DNA of 64,000 nt. It comes from Strigops habroptila (taxonomy: Eukaryota > Chordata > Aves > Psittaciformes > Psittacidae). Each line of letters opens with the position of its first letter. Position 1 is the first letter of the stretch. Shown one piece after another: positions 1 to 47,200 of this stretch. The notes under the pieces were generated by a model that saw only the letters and a program-made list of their open reading frames with translations, had not been told where the DNA came from and searched no databases. Made by a program: the position numbers and the translations under genes. The stretch covers positions 3,088,001 through 3,152,000 of the forward strand of contig NC_046360.1 of the NCBI RefSeq assembly GCF_004027225.2, given 5' to 3'.

Positions 1-34830
<34,830 letters not shown>

Positions 34831-34964
34831 CTGACATGATGACAAGTTTTACATTCAAAGAAAAAAGTTTAACTTAATTTTTTTATTGTTTAGAGCAACT
34901 GTCTATTTCTGCTGAATTTTCACATGAACATATTTGCCGGTGATGGAGGTTTCATAATCTAGAT

Positions 34965-34982
34965 TTTGTTTGTTTGTTTGCT
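34965..34982. repeat. TTTG short repeat in SERCA2b 3' UTR
   Basis: About four tandem TTTG units 135 bases after the SERCA2b stop. Confidence 0.75.
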
Positions 34983-35533
34983 TTTTCTGACTTCAGTGGG
35001 GGCAATATATTCCTCTTTTATACACAGTTCAAGTGTCCATTGACATGTACAGAGAACTAACACTATTTTATGCAAATATTTTTTTGTAGATGAAAGCATG
35101 TACAGTGTTCTGTTCAATAGTCTATTCATTGTGTACAAAAAACAAGAGAGGAGATGTTTTTTTGAGCCAGCGGACACTATCAAACTAAATTGGCAGCAGA
35201 TTTTAGGGAATGAATGTGTGTCGTCTAAAACTAAACAAGCATGTAACTGTTTGTCTTCTGCATGATCATCCAAACTTAAGTTGTCATAAAGTCAGGTTTT
35301 ATTCCGAAGCAGAACTTTCTGCGCTGGGTAGAGAGTGCTGCTACCTCGGTCAGGATTTCTTCTCGGTTCCCCTCTCTCCCCTCACTCTTGGTTCTTGACT
35401 GTCCTTGTTTACACCAGTTTCTGTATGAGGTATGCCTAATCCTGCTCGTGCAGAACACACCATTCCAGGTGCAGCCTGCGGGGTTCTTCCATCCTCTCAA
35501 CACACGTAGGGTTGTGGGGGGGTTTTTTTAAGA

Positions 35534-35542
35534 TTATTTATT
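35534..35542 (+). promoter_or_regulatory. ATP2A2: AU-rich element nonamer TTATTTATT
   Basis: Exact match to the UUAUUUAUU destabilising nonamer, within a U-rich tract of the SERCA2b 3' UTR. It would be absent from SERCA2a mRNA, whose 3' UTR starts 5.4 kb further on. Confidence 0.5.
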
Positions 35543-35919
35543 TGTCTATTGTATTTTATTGTAACAGACCTTATTTTGCCAGTGTTGCCCATTATGCAGG
35601 GATAGGGAGGACTACTTCTGTCTACTTAAATCGAAACCAAGCCTTTTTAACCACCACAATCTGTTTTAATTCGAAAGAGGGTTTAAGTTGGGTTTTAATA
35701 CTTTATTTACCTGTGTCAGATCCTTTTTCTTTTTCCCCCCTCCCCTTTAAGATCACAACTTTTAATGAGACCTGGAAAAATAACTTGCACTGCATAGCTA
35801 GAAATTGGATTTCCTACACTTTAGGGCACTAATGATCAGTTGTATACATGGAGTTACTCTGCTGGCCTGTTGTTAGCCTGACTTGAAGTAACAAGCTCGT
35901 GTGTGTGTTTTGTAAAATC

Positions 35920-35927
35920 TGTAAATA
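35920..35927 (+). promoter_or_regulatory. ATP2A2: Pumilio-type site TGTAAATA
   Basis: Exact match to the UGUANAUA Pumilio recognition element, in the SERCA2b 3' UTR about 265 bases before the poly(A) signal. Confidence 0.45.
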
Positions 35928-36190
35928 GCACATGACCAAATTGAACATATTGTATAGAACTATTTTTATTTTGATGTGGCACTAACCACCTTCATTATGA
36001 CGGTAAATGTTAAAGCATGTTTTCAAATTCAGTCCTGTATCAACGACGTGTAAGTCATTAACAGTCCTAACTGTGGTGTTTTTCTCCAATGCCTTCCAAC
36101 TTTCATCGACTAAAGTGAGTATTTCTCTTCCATTTCACCATGCCAGTGGTGACTTGCTGTAAAATAGCATATGCTGTATACGTGTTGAAG

Positions 36191-36196
36191 AATAAA
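36191..36196 (+). terminator. ATP2A2: Polyadenylation signal AATAAA, SERCA2b transcript
   Basis: Canonical hexamer 1.36 kb after the SERCA2b stop, with a downstream T/GT-rich element. Cleavage is expected 10-30 bases later. Confidence 0.75.
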
Positions 36197-36215
36197 TAGT
36201 GATTTCCTTCATTCC

Positions 36216-39200
36216 CATGCTGTGTTTTGTCAAACTCTGCTGTGCTACATTATTATCACCACTTTAGACTCTTGTTTTGTGGTCTGAAGCTCAAATTACT
36301 GATTCCAAAGGCAAAGCATTTGCTTTTGGGTGTAGTGTATTTTAGGGTCTTGTTTTATAGCGCCCAGGAGCCTCAGTGCCCCAAGATCTTACAGCTTTTG
36401 GTCTTAAGTTTGAGATAGAATTGGACAAATCTGTAACTTAAGACACTGACAGCTGTTAAAATGAATGTTTAGTGTCCAAAACACTCTGGTACTTGTGGTC
36501 AGGTGCTGGTTTACTCCAAAGCTTTTTCCTGCTCTGCAATAGGGGATGCCCCTCTGAGCTGACTATACCCGTCTTTAGTCTCTCCTATCTGCAGTGCTCA
36601 AAGTGCAGGCACTCCTCTTTGCAGAACCAGCTTCTCGTTTCCCATGAGTGGGAACACTTTGTGCAGTGGTCATCTGAAAAGACAAAAGAACAGTCTCAGC
36701 TTAACAGGAGAGTCTTTGAGAATCATACTGGGGTCATCATGTCTTTGCAGAGTAGCAGGTGCTCTGTTATCTTGTGCTGGCTCATCTGCTTTAATAACCA
36801 CATTCAAACAGCTTTTGGATTCCTCATAGAGGAAAATGACAGTTAAAAGCTATGTTCTATCAGTGCCAGCTGGAATCCAGTGAGCACAGATAATTCTCTA
36901 GGTTTCAAGCTTTCAATTATAGATTCTAACCTCAGAATACACAGGCCCTATCTGAAATACCACTGCATCGTGGATACTCACTGTTTCTATAGACTTTGAC
37001 TTGTTTAAGTTGATGCTGAAGTGACTCAGAGGAGCTGGACCTCATGATGTAGTAGGTGTGTTGCCAAACTGTAAGCATTTAAATCCCGTTGAACACCCTC
37101 TTTAGTGTGGAAGAACGTGTCTTTTTGGCAAGCTAAGGTTTTGCATACCACAAAACCAATGGCCAGCACCAGCCATTGGCTGTATCGATAATAAATGAGC
37201 AGTAAGAGACTTGTCCCTGATTTTTTGAAACAGAAAAATACTAGGTCATGGACCTATTTTGATCTCAAGGAATTCTAAATCACAAGTATGTGATTTGTTG
37301 GAAACAAATACTTGCAAGTTAGTTCTCCGTGCTCCCAATGTTATTGGTGAACGCTTTCCAGGGCAGGCAGGTCACAAACTCTTTGAACACTGATTCAGAG
37401 TGAACCTCCAGAGCTTCTTAAAGCCATGTATCTTCCTGTCACCATGAATGATTCTGCTTGTACAATCCTATCCCTGTGTATTATGCTGAATAATCCTGCT
37501 CTGCACCTTTTCCTCTGCCTCTAAGATGCTGAAGAGGAAAATGTTGATAAGTAGAATTCAGTCTTCAACTTCTTTATTGGAGCTCTGTCTGTGTTGAAGA
37601 TGAATCTTGCTGCTTGTATCATGGATTTCCATGTGGATATCTGAGCTTGCTCATTTCTCATGTCTTGGGAGTGTTTCCATTAGGACCTTGTGTTCCTTGG
37701 AGTTTGCCTTTGAAAGCTGGATGATGGCTGGGTGAATGGAGTGGTGTTCATCCTGCAGGCTCCGGAGGTTATGGGAACAGTCAGGTTTTATAAGGTGCTC
37801 CTGAAGAGCCCAAGCAATCTCCATCTACCCTGTCTTCTATTTCTCCCAGTTTTGGTGTCCAAATTTTCCTGTAGAAATGGAGCAATAGGGGTTCCTTAAG
37901 ATCAGTGCTGATTTACCTTGGGGTCAGTGGCAGCTCTTGCTCTGCTTTCAGTACTTGTGTGTTCCAAGTGCTGCCACTACATAGTGAATACCAGCCTTGT
38001 GTGGTCTGGACTGGCCAACTGTTAAGATCTACCATGAGCTTCCTCCTAGGCTGTGAAATCAGTGTCTGCTGGAAGCTTCCGTGTTTGGCATCTTGGAGCT
38101 GGAATGCTGTGGGTCTGGTCTTAACCCTTCCCAGCTGAGGAGGCTGAGGGAGGTTCTTGAGTGTGCTTCTGCCATGGGAATAGCCTGAGGCAGTGGAGGG
38201 CTTGGCTTCTCAGATACAGGAACTATAGAAATGCAGTGCAAGGTTAGTGATGTACTGCAAGAAAATGTGTGTGCTAAAATGCTGCTGCTTGGTGGTGTAG
38301 ATCCTGTAGATCATTCCTTAGCTGTCAATCCTTTCATCTGGAGAAGCCAGCAAGTGAGTTCTTGTCAATTTAGAACAGACTGACTTGCCAACATCTCAGA
38401 GTTGAAGCTCTCACTTAATTTCCTCGTTCCCTACACATTTCTTCTCCAGCCTCCTCACTGTACAAGGGTCATCTTGGGATGGAAATAGGCAACTCCTACC
38501 TTAATGTGTTAGCCCTGTGACTGTATCAGTAGAAGCACTTATTTAAACAGAAATAACTCAAAAGTTACCCAGGCTTTATCTCTTGGCCCATTTTTAGCAA
38601 ATAGCTTTATACTTTGGTTCCCTTTGCTATCATCTCACTGAGCTTTTCCATCTCCACTGTTTTCCAGATTCCTTAGTGTCCTCACGTATCACCACTTATT
38701 TCCTAGTGCGAGAGGTGTGTAAGGCTAGTATCAATCATGCAATTGATGCTACCTCACGCTTGGAACACCAGGAAGGATAGCAGCTTATGCTGGGACACCA
38801 GCAGGGTTTGGTATGAGAGCAGCTCCTCCTGAATTCAGTGTTCTGTAGCCTGGTCCAGAGCAAAGAAAAGGGTCAGTCAGATGTCAGATATTTAGGCAGG
38901 GGTTTTTACCTCAGGCCCTCTCTGCTTTCAAATGTGATTCAAAGTGCTGGTTGCGAGCTACGCAATGAGCTTCTCCTTTTTGCTGCCTTCCAAGCAATAA
39001 AAATAGTTCATACTTAGTTCCCTAAAGCATTATTGCAAATAAATAAGGATGAAAGAGGCTGCAGGAAAATATGAGTTGTGTCAGAATGCTACCAGGCTTA
39101 TGTTTGTAGGGAGGCTATTTTAGGGAAGGGCAGTAGAAAGAAAATGAGTTTTTAATGGGATGATAGAATGCAGTACAGCAGTCCTCTGTCTCTGTTCCAA

Positions 39201-40118
39201 GAACACAGCTGATGCACAGAATATACCTGCTAAACAGCTTAAAGATGGTCGAATTTGCTGAGATGAAGGGAGGTAAAACCGATCCAAAGCTGTCTGTCTC
39301 TTGCACCTGTCTTGTTTACTTTTTTTGCACTTCTAACCATTAACCGTTTCCCTAATCTCTGCTAATTACATCCTTAATTACATTAATATGCATTCCCAAA
39401 TCTTAGCAGGAGAGCCTAAATTTCATAGTGTTGCAGCAGTGTTTTGAAGAGGCACCATCAAGTTGTAGGCAATCAGAGCACTCGTCTCTCCTAGACGCAA
39501 GGCTCACCGTACGCTGTACTGAGGGGTAAAGTACAGTAGTAGCTTTATTAAGTTGTACTCTACCCTTTGCCTACACATTAATCCGTGTAGTTTAATGACT
39601 TCTTCAAAGCTTTCCTTAGTGCTTCCCAGAATAAGCTGCATTACTTGGAAAAGGGACATTGTTAGGTCACTTTGTGGCCAACCTTATGATGTAATGCCTT
39701 GATTAGAAATCGCCCTTCAAAGTTCTTAAGAACTTGAGCTCCAACTGTGTAGTGTGGAACTCAAAAGTAGAAATGACAAGTAAGTGAGGCTTGTCTGTTG
39801 CCACTGGTCAGGCAGAGAAAGGCAAAAGCTGTCTATAAACATGTCTTAATTCTTTTTCACCGAGGTTCTACATAGGAAGCACTGGCTTTGCTGATGATAA
39901 AGGGAGCTCTGCTGCACTTGGCATTGCTGAGCCGTAATCCAGAGTTCTGGGCTTTAAGAACAAAGTAACCTGAGAGTGTCCCTCCAATGGCAGGGCAGGC
40001 AGTTAGCAAACTTAACATTCTTTCTTCTGTCACTGTTGATCTTAGTCTTGCTTGTTATAATGATAACTGAGCATTCATCCTTTCATTAACTGATGCCTTT
40101 TCTTTCTTTCCTTTTCAG
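36216..40118 (+). other. ATP2A2: Intron between SERCA2b end and SERCA2a exon
   Basis: Spliced out of SERCA2a mRNA (intron 34682-40118) and downstream of the main SERCA2b poly(A) site. It holds several AATAAA hexamers and a perfect 8-bp inverted repeat, CCAATGGC/GCCATTGG, at 37156-37179. No coding exon was recognised. Confidence 0.75.
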
Positions 40119-40132
40119 CAATACTGGAGTAA
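40119..40132 (+). CDS. ATP2A2: ATP2A2 SERCA2a-specific terminal exon, coding part
   Basis: After a pyrimidine-rich acceptor (ctttctttccttttcag) the exon begins CA, which completes the codon begun by the G at 34681. It then reads ATA CTG GAG TAA, so the protein ends Ala-Ile-Leu-Glu at residue 997. This four-residue end is the signature of the cardiac and slow-muscle isoform, the form controlled by phospholamban. The exon lies 5.4 kb beyond its donor. Confidence 0.95.
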
Positions 40133-41260
40133 TCGCTTCCTAAACAATTTTGCAGAAATGTAAGGTTGTTTTGTTGCGTGCATGTGTTTTTAGCAACACA
40201 TCTACCAAACCTTCTGCATGTATTGTGTAAAGATTCTTTGCTTTCCCTAAAACAAAACTCATTGTGTTTCTCTGTGGAAGAAATGTGTGGTACCATTAGG
40301 ACTTCATTATTACAGATGTACAAACGTGCAATATCTAGCTTACCGAATGGGAAACTCTGTCTCCAGAGAAGTTTGGGTTCTGTGCTGCATGGAGAAGAGT
40401 TGGGTTATCCTTGAACAACAATTGTGGAGCTGTCAGCCAATTTTCCCATATTTCTGTATGTAAAATGTCAGTTTATACAATGTACAATAGCAAAATAATG
40501 CATGCCTTCGGTCGTAGCCAAATCTTTCTCTGTATTGTATCATCCCAGCCATACTACTCTAGAACAGCTTATGTACAATGCTATCCTATTTATAAAATCC
40601 ATTGGGAAAAAGAACTTACAGATGAATGTTAAACCAGAAGCCTCCCGTTCAGAACTTTGGCTTTCTTTTTTTTTTATCCTGTGTGCAAACGGACCTCTTT
40701 TGCACTGTAATGTAACTTATTTAAATCTAAGGCAGTAAAAGACAGATGTTGGTGCAATACAAACTATCATCGTGATGCATTTATCTAAAACAGCAACAAC
40801 CGCCTTTAACCAGTGACCACAACTGCATGTGCGCCCTTTAGAAGCTGTAAATAAGATCAGTTGTCTCTTCCCATGATGACAGTAAGAAGCATCACACTCA
40901 GTTTCATTTGTATCAGGTAAATAAATCTCTTCTACCATCCGTACTTTGCGTGTTATTTTATGCACTTTGTTTTCTGCAGGTACATTTGTTCATACTCCAG
41001 CGCTCTCTTACATTAAGGCCAGGATGACACTCACTAGCACCAACACCATTGCAATCTTTCCTCCTAGAACTATGCAGATGCCAGCTGCTCTTCCGGCAGT
41101 ATTGACCTCCTCGCTGGTGTGATTTCCTCTGTCCAGGGGCTTGTGTGTGTGTTTAAGGGACACTGTCAAGTACTTTGATCACTCAATTTTTTTAAAATGC
41201 TCCATTGTTTGTAAAATCCCTCTGAGAAACTCAAAATAAACAATTCTTTCCCAACTACAT
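40133..41260 (+). other. ATP2A2: SERCA2a 3' untranslated region
   Basis: Begins after the TAA at 40130-40132. AATAAA hexamers occur at 40920-40925 and 41235-41240; the second is taken as the likely distal end. The stretch is AT-rich with a T tract near 40670 and no coding signal. Confidence 0.65.
41235..41240 (+). terminator. ATP2A2: Polyadenylation signal AATAAA, SERCA2a transcript (distal candidate)
   Basis: Canonical hexamer 1.1 kb after the SERCA2a stop; an earlier AATAAA at 40920 is an alternative. Use is inferred from position only. Confidence 0.55.
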
Positions 41261-44200
41261 CTTCATTTACTTGTCCTTTTCTATTTTCTAAATTGCCCCA
41301 GCACGAAGCAGTTGTTAAGTCTCTTCCCCCTTCCACAGGCGAAAGGAAGATGAGTCAAATGTGTTTGCTACAGTGCACACCATGAGTAACCTGCTAGGAG
41401 TGCTTCTACACTACTGTTTCCAAAACAGAGGCTCTTCTGCCACCAGCTCACAGGGCAGGAGTCCATAAGTTTCCAAACTCCATAAACTGAGTTAGTTTGG
41501 AGTAAGAGGCAGAGGAGCCTCTCTAAATCCACAACTTCAGCCAACTGGTGCTTTAAATTAAATGTAATGCCTCTTAACCACCAGCCCACGATACCAGCAG
41601 CAAACAGCGTTATCTAAATGAGGTGACATGTCTGAGGCCCTTCAAACACAACAGTGTGAGGTTTAAAAATACAAAGGTTGAATTCCATTGTTGAGCTGAC
41701 CTAAAGGAAGGTGGAGGATGCGTTAGTGCATCAGCCTGAACTGCTTGTGCCCGCTTCCTACTATGGTAGTGCTGTTGTACGCAAGCTGAGCTCTGCTCCT
41801 CACCTCTGCGCTGAGGCTGTCAGAACCGGGTTCAGCGCTCGGCTCTTATCGACAACTGCAGCTCTTCCCCATGTTGTATTTATAGCCTGCCACCAGCACA
41901 CACCAACAGCAAACTGCCCCCACTGGGCCACCCAAAGGCTGGAGCATCCCGTTAACACTCTGCACAGGCACCTGAGCTCAGTGACTAAAGAACTGCCCCA
42001 GTATCACCTCTTCCCTTGTCTTGTGCTTTCATTAGGAAGCAACGAGAGGAAAAGCCAAGGCTGCTCTTTATGCAGGTGCCAGAGTCAACTTTCCCTACAG
42101 AGGCAGGCAAGGAACACTGCTTTGCTGCTGGGGAAAGAGAACATCAGCAGCTCCCAACAATCAAGCTGCAGCCAGCTCACACCTTCCCAACCAAGTCACG
42201 CAGCTCCAGTGTACCGTGACTGCAAAACACGGAGCGTTGTGATCCTGCGCTTGCTGCTGCCCTGCATGGACACCCCTGGCAGAAGTCATGACTTAAATGA
42301 GGTTTCTCTTGTCACTGCCCTTTGCCGAGACTGAGGCACAAACACAGACCTTCAGTTAAGGTATAAGACCGATCTGCAGTGGGCAAACAAGCTCCTACCA
42401 CTCCTTAACTTGTCAAACGTGTCTCCTGTCCCTTCTCGCTGTCCTCAGCCCGGCTGACTCGGGGCTGCGATGCCAGCAACGATTCATGGTGGAGCTATTC
42501 AGCTTTCCAGGGATTCCTGCCAACTACTTGTCATCTCACCACACTGCAAACAGCGATTCCAGTCCTCTTCTGCAGCGGCCGCTTTGCTGTGGACACAGTT
42601 CACCTCTGGCTCTAAGTTACGGGCACCAAATCCTGTAGCTTTATAAAACTCTAAGCCTCTGGTTTATGGGCACTGCCAGCTTCTTGAGACATCCCACTGC
42701 AGGGCTTTATACCTTCAGGGAACTGACAGCACAAGAACCAAGCCACAGCCACCAACTCATGAGCACAAACCTGCCATCAGGTGCTGGATATTTCAATCTC
42801 AACCAGAAGGCATGGACTCGGGATGGGCTGCTTCCCAAACCCCACACTAGTCATAGTCACAGCTCCCAAACCTCTCAGATCAAAGTAACAAGAACATGAG
42901 GAAATCACTGTAGCATCGATTCAATCTCCACTCCGTCAGACAAGGCAGCGTGCAGGTGGCCTGTCAGAAACCAAAGCCAAGTTTCCAAAGCACCCAAAAC
43001 CTGCTTTAACAAGTCTTCCACCTCCCGGAGTTCCAGAACCCCCCCGAGCAGCACCAGTGACATTTCTACCCACATCCCAGCATTGCGTCAACCAGATTTT
43101 GCAATACAACAGCAAAAAGCTGTATGTGATGTGCCAAACTGGGCCTGAGGAATGAATGTGTGCGCTGCACAGCACCAGATCTGCATCACTGCATACAACT
43201 AAACCAGAGAACTAAACCACTGCTGCTGCCAGTGGCTGGTGGGGAACCTGGTGCTAGTTCCCTTAGTCTGGGCTGAAGGACAGAGCTAATAAAGGTGTTG
43301 AAGTGAAATTCAAGCACCTAAAATTTAAGTCCTGAGTTCCCTTCTCAAGCTGATGCTGACCCCGCAGCACACAGACTTCCCTGGATACTCCTCTCTTCTT
43401 GAAGCTGCTCTAACTCCCTAAACTTGCTTTTCTGTGTCTACTCAGAGCTGCCCTGGTGAGACCAGCTCAGCATTTAGCTCTTCCCTCCACCTAACCAGGT
43501 TCCAGATGCTCCTTAGGGAGGTCCCTACCTAACCCAGAAGGGCTTTTATCTGACAGACATACTTTGAAAGACCAACAGCATCCAGCCTTTCACAAAACAG
43601 AGCTGCTGACGCTCTGATCTTAAATCCTAATGGGATTAAGAGCTCCCCTCACCAGCTGCACAACAGGCTTTGAAGTCTTCACCAAGACACTTCCACCTCG
43701 GTGAAAGCCCCGCTGGCAGCGTCCCACCAAGCTACTCAGTTTCTCTTTTACCTCTTGCTAACAGTGGAAAGGCAATCCTCACTGGGTTGGCACTGGGATT
43801 AGGAAGGGGCCTCAGGGCAGGGGAGAGAATGGCTGAGAACTGCTTGCGAGAGTCAACACCTCCCTCCGTGCCGTGACTGCGCGCCCGGCAGCGTGGTTCC
43901 CTACACAAGGAATCCCTGTAGCAAGTTGTAAACGTCTCTACGTCTATTTACAGCCAGATGATGGATGTTCTTCCTTCCACTGTGTAAAGCCTCGGAATTT
44001 ACAGCGTGGATGATAAATCATAGCACAAAAGGAGATGAAGTCCATCTGTTTCCTAATCACCCTTTCCAGGCAATAGAGGCAGCAGGAACAGAAGCAGGAA
44101 TCTAAGTACAGCACAGGAAGAATTAAATCCCTTTTGCAAAACCTCAACTCTTTCCAGTGTTACTGGGTGGAAAGTCCTTAAAACTTCCCAGAGCCCAAGA

Positions 44201-47200
44201 CTTCCATAAGGGGAGCAAACACTTGACCTCCAGCCTTACCACACTGGCCATGTTCACGTGTGACATTACCCTCCGCAGAGCAGACACCAAAAGGAGCCAC
44301 CACCTCCTTTCCTACTAAAAGCTGTCCTGGCGAGCTGAGGAAAGGTTAAGTCTGTCTCCAAACCCTGTTCCTCCTCATGTAACAGCCAGAATCCAGTAGC
44401 TACCAGTAATGCAAAACCTTCCCTGTGTTGAACAGTGCCCGGCATTCCAGACCACCTGGGACTACCAGATGGACAATTCAATCCGTATGAACATACCTTG
44501 CTTTCACTATGGACCTCAGAGGAAAAACAGAAACTGAGGGACCCCATCAAGTTTTACAAGGCAAAAAAAGCTCCTTGGTCACAGATTGCAGCTTTTTACT
44601 GGCTTCCCAACAGACAAACATTTATCTGAAGAACCATAAGGATGCAGCTTACAGAGACCAGCCTAAGCACGATGCGTGGCCACAGATGCTGCTCTTACTC
44701 TGCTGATGTCATCTGCTGGAAAACTATTAAGTATTCCAAGAGGATGAAGCCAAGTTACAAGCTTCAACTCATCCATACTGCACGTCAAAGAATAACATGA
44801 TATATTATAGACTAAACATTAGGAAAAAAGCAGGAACAACAAAAATTCAGGGAATTTTCTAATAGTTAAATAGTTCAGGGAAAGAGCTGGCATCTGAACG
44901 GCCTTTACAGCAAAGCACAGGGCAAGGCAGCACCTCCCCAGCACAGGAATCAGCCCTTTTGTGCTGCCACATCAACCCAAGTTCTTGGATCAACTGCCAA
45001 TGTAAGTAGTTCATTTCTGCCAATCATTAAAGTCTCCCAGGCCAGGCATTAGATCTAGTTTTTTATAAGGTATTTGGTTATGGTATATTTGTGTACCTTA
45101 AAATTAGAATAGCAGACACAGCCTTTGAGATTTCCATACAGCTGAGATCTGAGTGAGGAAATAAGGTTTCCTGAATAAGAAATGCTCCCTGCTTCTGCCC
45201 TGGATAGATTTGTTTCCACATCACTGAGCTCCTGAAAAGCAAGGAGGGAAAATCACCACACAAAGAGAGGCCTAATGAGGAACACAGTTATTGAAAGGAG
45301 TAAAAACAAGTCCTAGTTAATCAAAAACCTCTCTATAATCAGCAGTGAGAGAAAAGGAAAAACCACCTCAATTAGACAGAAAACATTTATACTGGCCAGC
45401 AGTCCTCCAGTTCTTTCTATGAGCTCTGCTTCACCATTCTTGGATTCCCAAGATCTGGACATCAGACTTGGAAATCCTGCAGTATTTCAGGTGTTAGCAG
45501 CACATTACAAAGCATGAGCAAATGGCTTGCTACAGACCCTGCATCATTTAGGTGATTCCTAGTCACATCATGAGCATGTGCTGCTTTGAGACTCTGGTAA
45601 ACTCAGACTTTCAGCCCTCACCCAAATCTATGTGAGGTTTGAGGAAATTCTGTTCCTTTCCATCACTTCTGTATCTTTCCTATGGCAAAGTAGGAAAGAA
45701 TTCAAACTGTGATTTAAATTCATGGATTTTAAGCAAACACGGGTGCTCTATCCTTACCCAGCCCCAAACCAGCACTTGCTGACATGCCAACCCCATACAC
45801 TACAACCCCCATACATTGAGGCTTTCTTCCCTCACCTATGAATTGCTTCACGCTGCGGAGCTTCTATCACGACTTGACACAGTCTGAACTTTCATTTTTG
45901 GCTTTATGATCTTTTCTTCTATGGTGCATAGTACATGATTTAAGAGACAGAACGAGGTCAGCTGCTTAGTATCAGCTAATTGTTCTATTCCCTGAACTAG
46001 AGCACCAGGAACTGAATTTGAGGGTACAAGATCTCTGCAAAACCAGAGATCACATTCTAAACTTAGAGCGCTAATGAAGGCTCATTAATAGGCAAGAAGA
46101 ATCCCTCTAGAATTCTGAAGCTAGTGCTAAATATACATCTATAGAATCTCAAATGCACTCAACACGTATGGCACGTTAAAGTTCCTTAGTCTCTACTGTA
46201 CAACTATCAGCTGCATCACCCCAATACACCACGTACATACAGAGGTATCATTTGCAGGATGCAACTGAACTTTTCACTGTCAATAAGGAGCCAAGTTCTC
46301 AAAAAAACCCAAGTGGAAAGGACACAGCTCTACTCACAGCTGCCTTCAGATGTTCTTAAACATACTGGACTTGTTTGCTAAAGCCACACGCAAGCACACT
46401 GATGTTTTCTTTACAGCACACTCATCTTGAGGTACAGCTTCCTGCCTGTTCTAAAAGAAGAAATGATCAGATTATCTACAAAGATACCTCAGAATGGCTT
46501 TAGTAGAGCTGTGGTTCCCCAATTTCCTGTTCTATGTGAGTGTTTCTGGAAATGCCCAAGGCCACCTGCAATTACTGACCTATTTAAAGGAATCATTAGA
46601 ATAAAACGGCTGAGCAGGTTGCAAAATACACATCACATATATATAACTCATATTTCTCTCATCAAAATTAAATATATCCTTTCTTTAGTAACATCAAGAA
46701 CTCCATTCTTTCATCCACAACAGAGGTTTGGGATGCAACTAGAAAGCTGATGAAGCTACCCAGCTTCCAGATGCAGAACACAATCTGATGAGTGCTCAAG
46801 TTTGAGGAGAAAACAAAGCAATTCTGGTGGTTTGGTTTTTTGTTTTAAGAGATGCTTTGAATTTGCTTGTAGATGTGTATTTCCTTCTGTTATGAAAGAC
46901 ATGCAATGAGCTGGTATCTATTCATTGCATCACAGAGCAACAGCAAGAAGAGATTCTTCACAACGCAAGAAGAGGCTCAAGCCTCTCATCCACCAAAATG
47001 TAATTAGCAAAATGTTTGCTCTGATTGAAATGCAGCCACTTGGTGTATTTGCTTAATGGAAGAGCAGTAACAGCTCCTGCCAAGCCAAGCAGCACGGCAG
47101 CAGCAGCACACACTTTTCTCTTCTTCCCAAACAGTCTTCAAATAACCATAATTCCATTTGATATTTTGGAAAGTTTAAAGCCCACAAAATTCCAGAGAGA

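Larger units (their letters stand above)
34831..36215 (+). other. ATP2A2: SERCA2b 3' untranslated region
   Basis: From the stop codon to just past the AATAAA at 36191-36196, which is followed by a GT-rich stretch (tgtgttttgtc). It is AT-rich and holds a TTTG repeat, an AU-rich nonamer and a Pumilio-type site. Further AATAAA hexamers at 37190, 38996 and 39038 could serve longer transcripts; which are used cannot be told from sequence. Confidence 0.75.

Noticed and set aside
41711-42334. 207-codon open frame on the plus strand in the spacer
   Set aside because: It begins with GTG, not ATG. The translation has no recognised domain or regular composition, and the area is GC-richer, which makes stops rarer.
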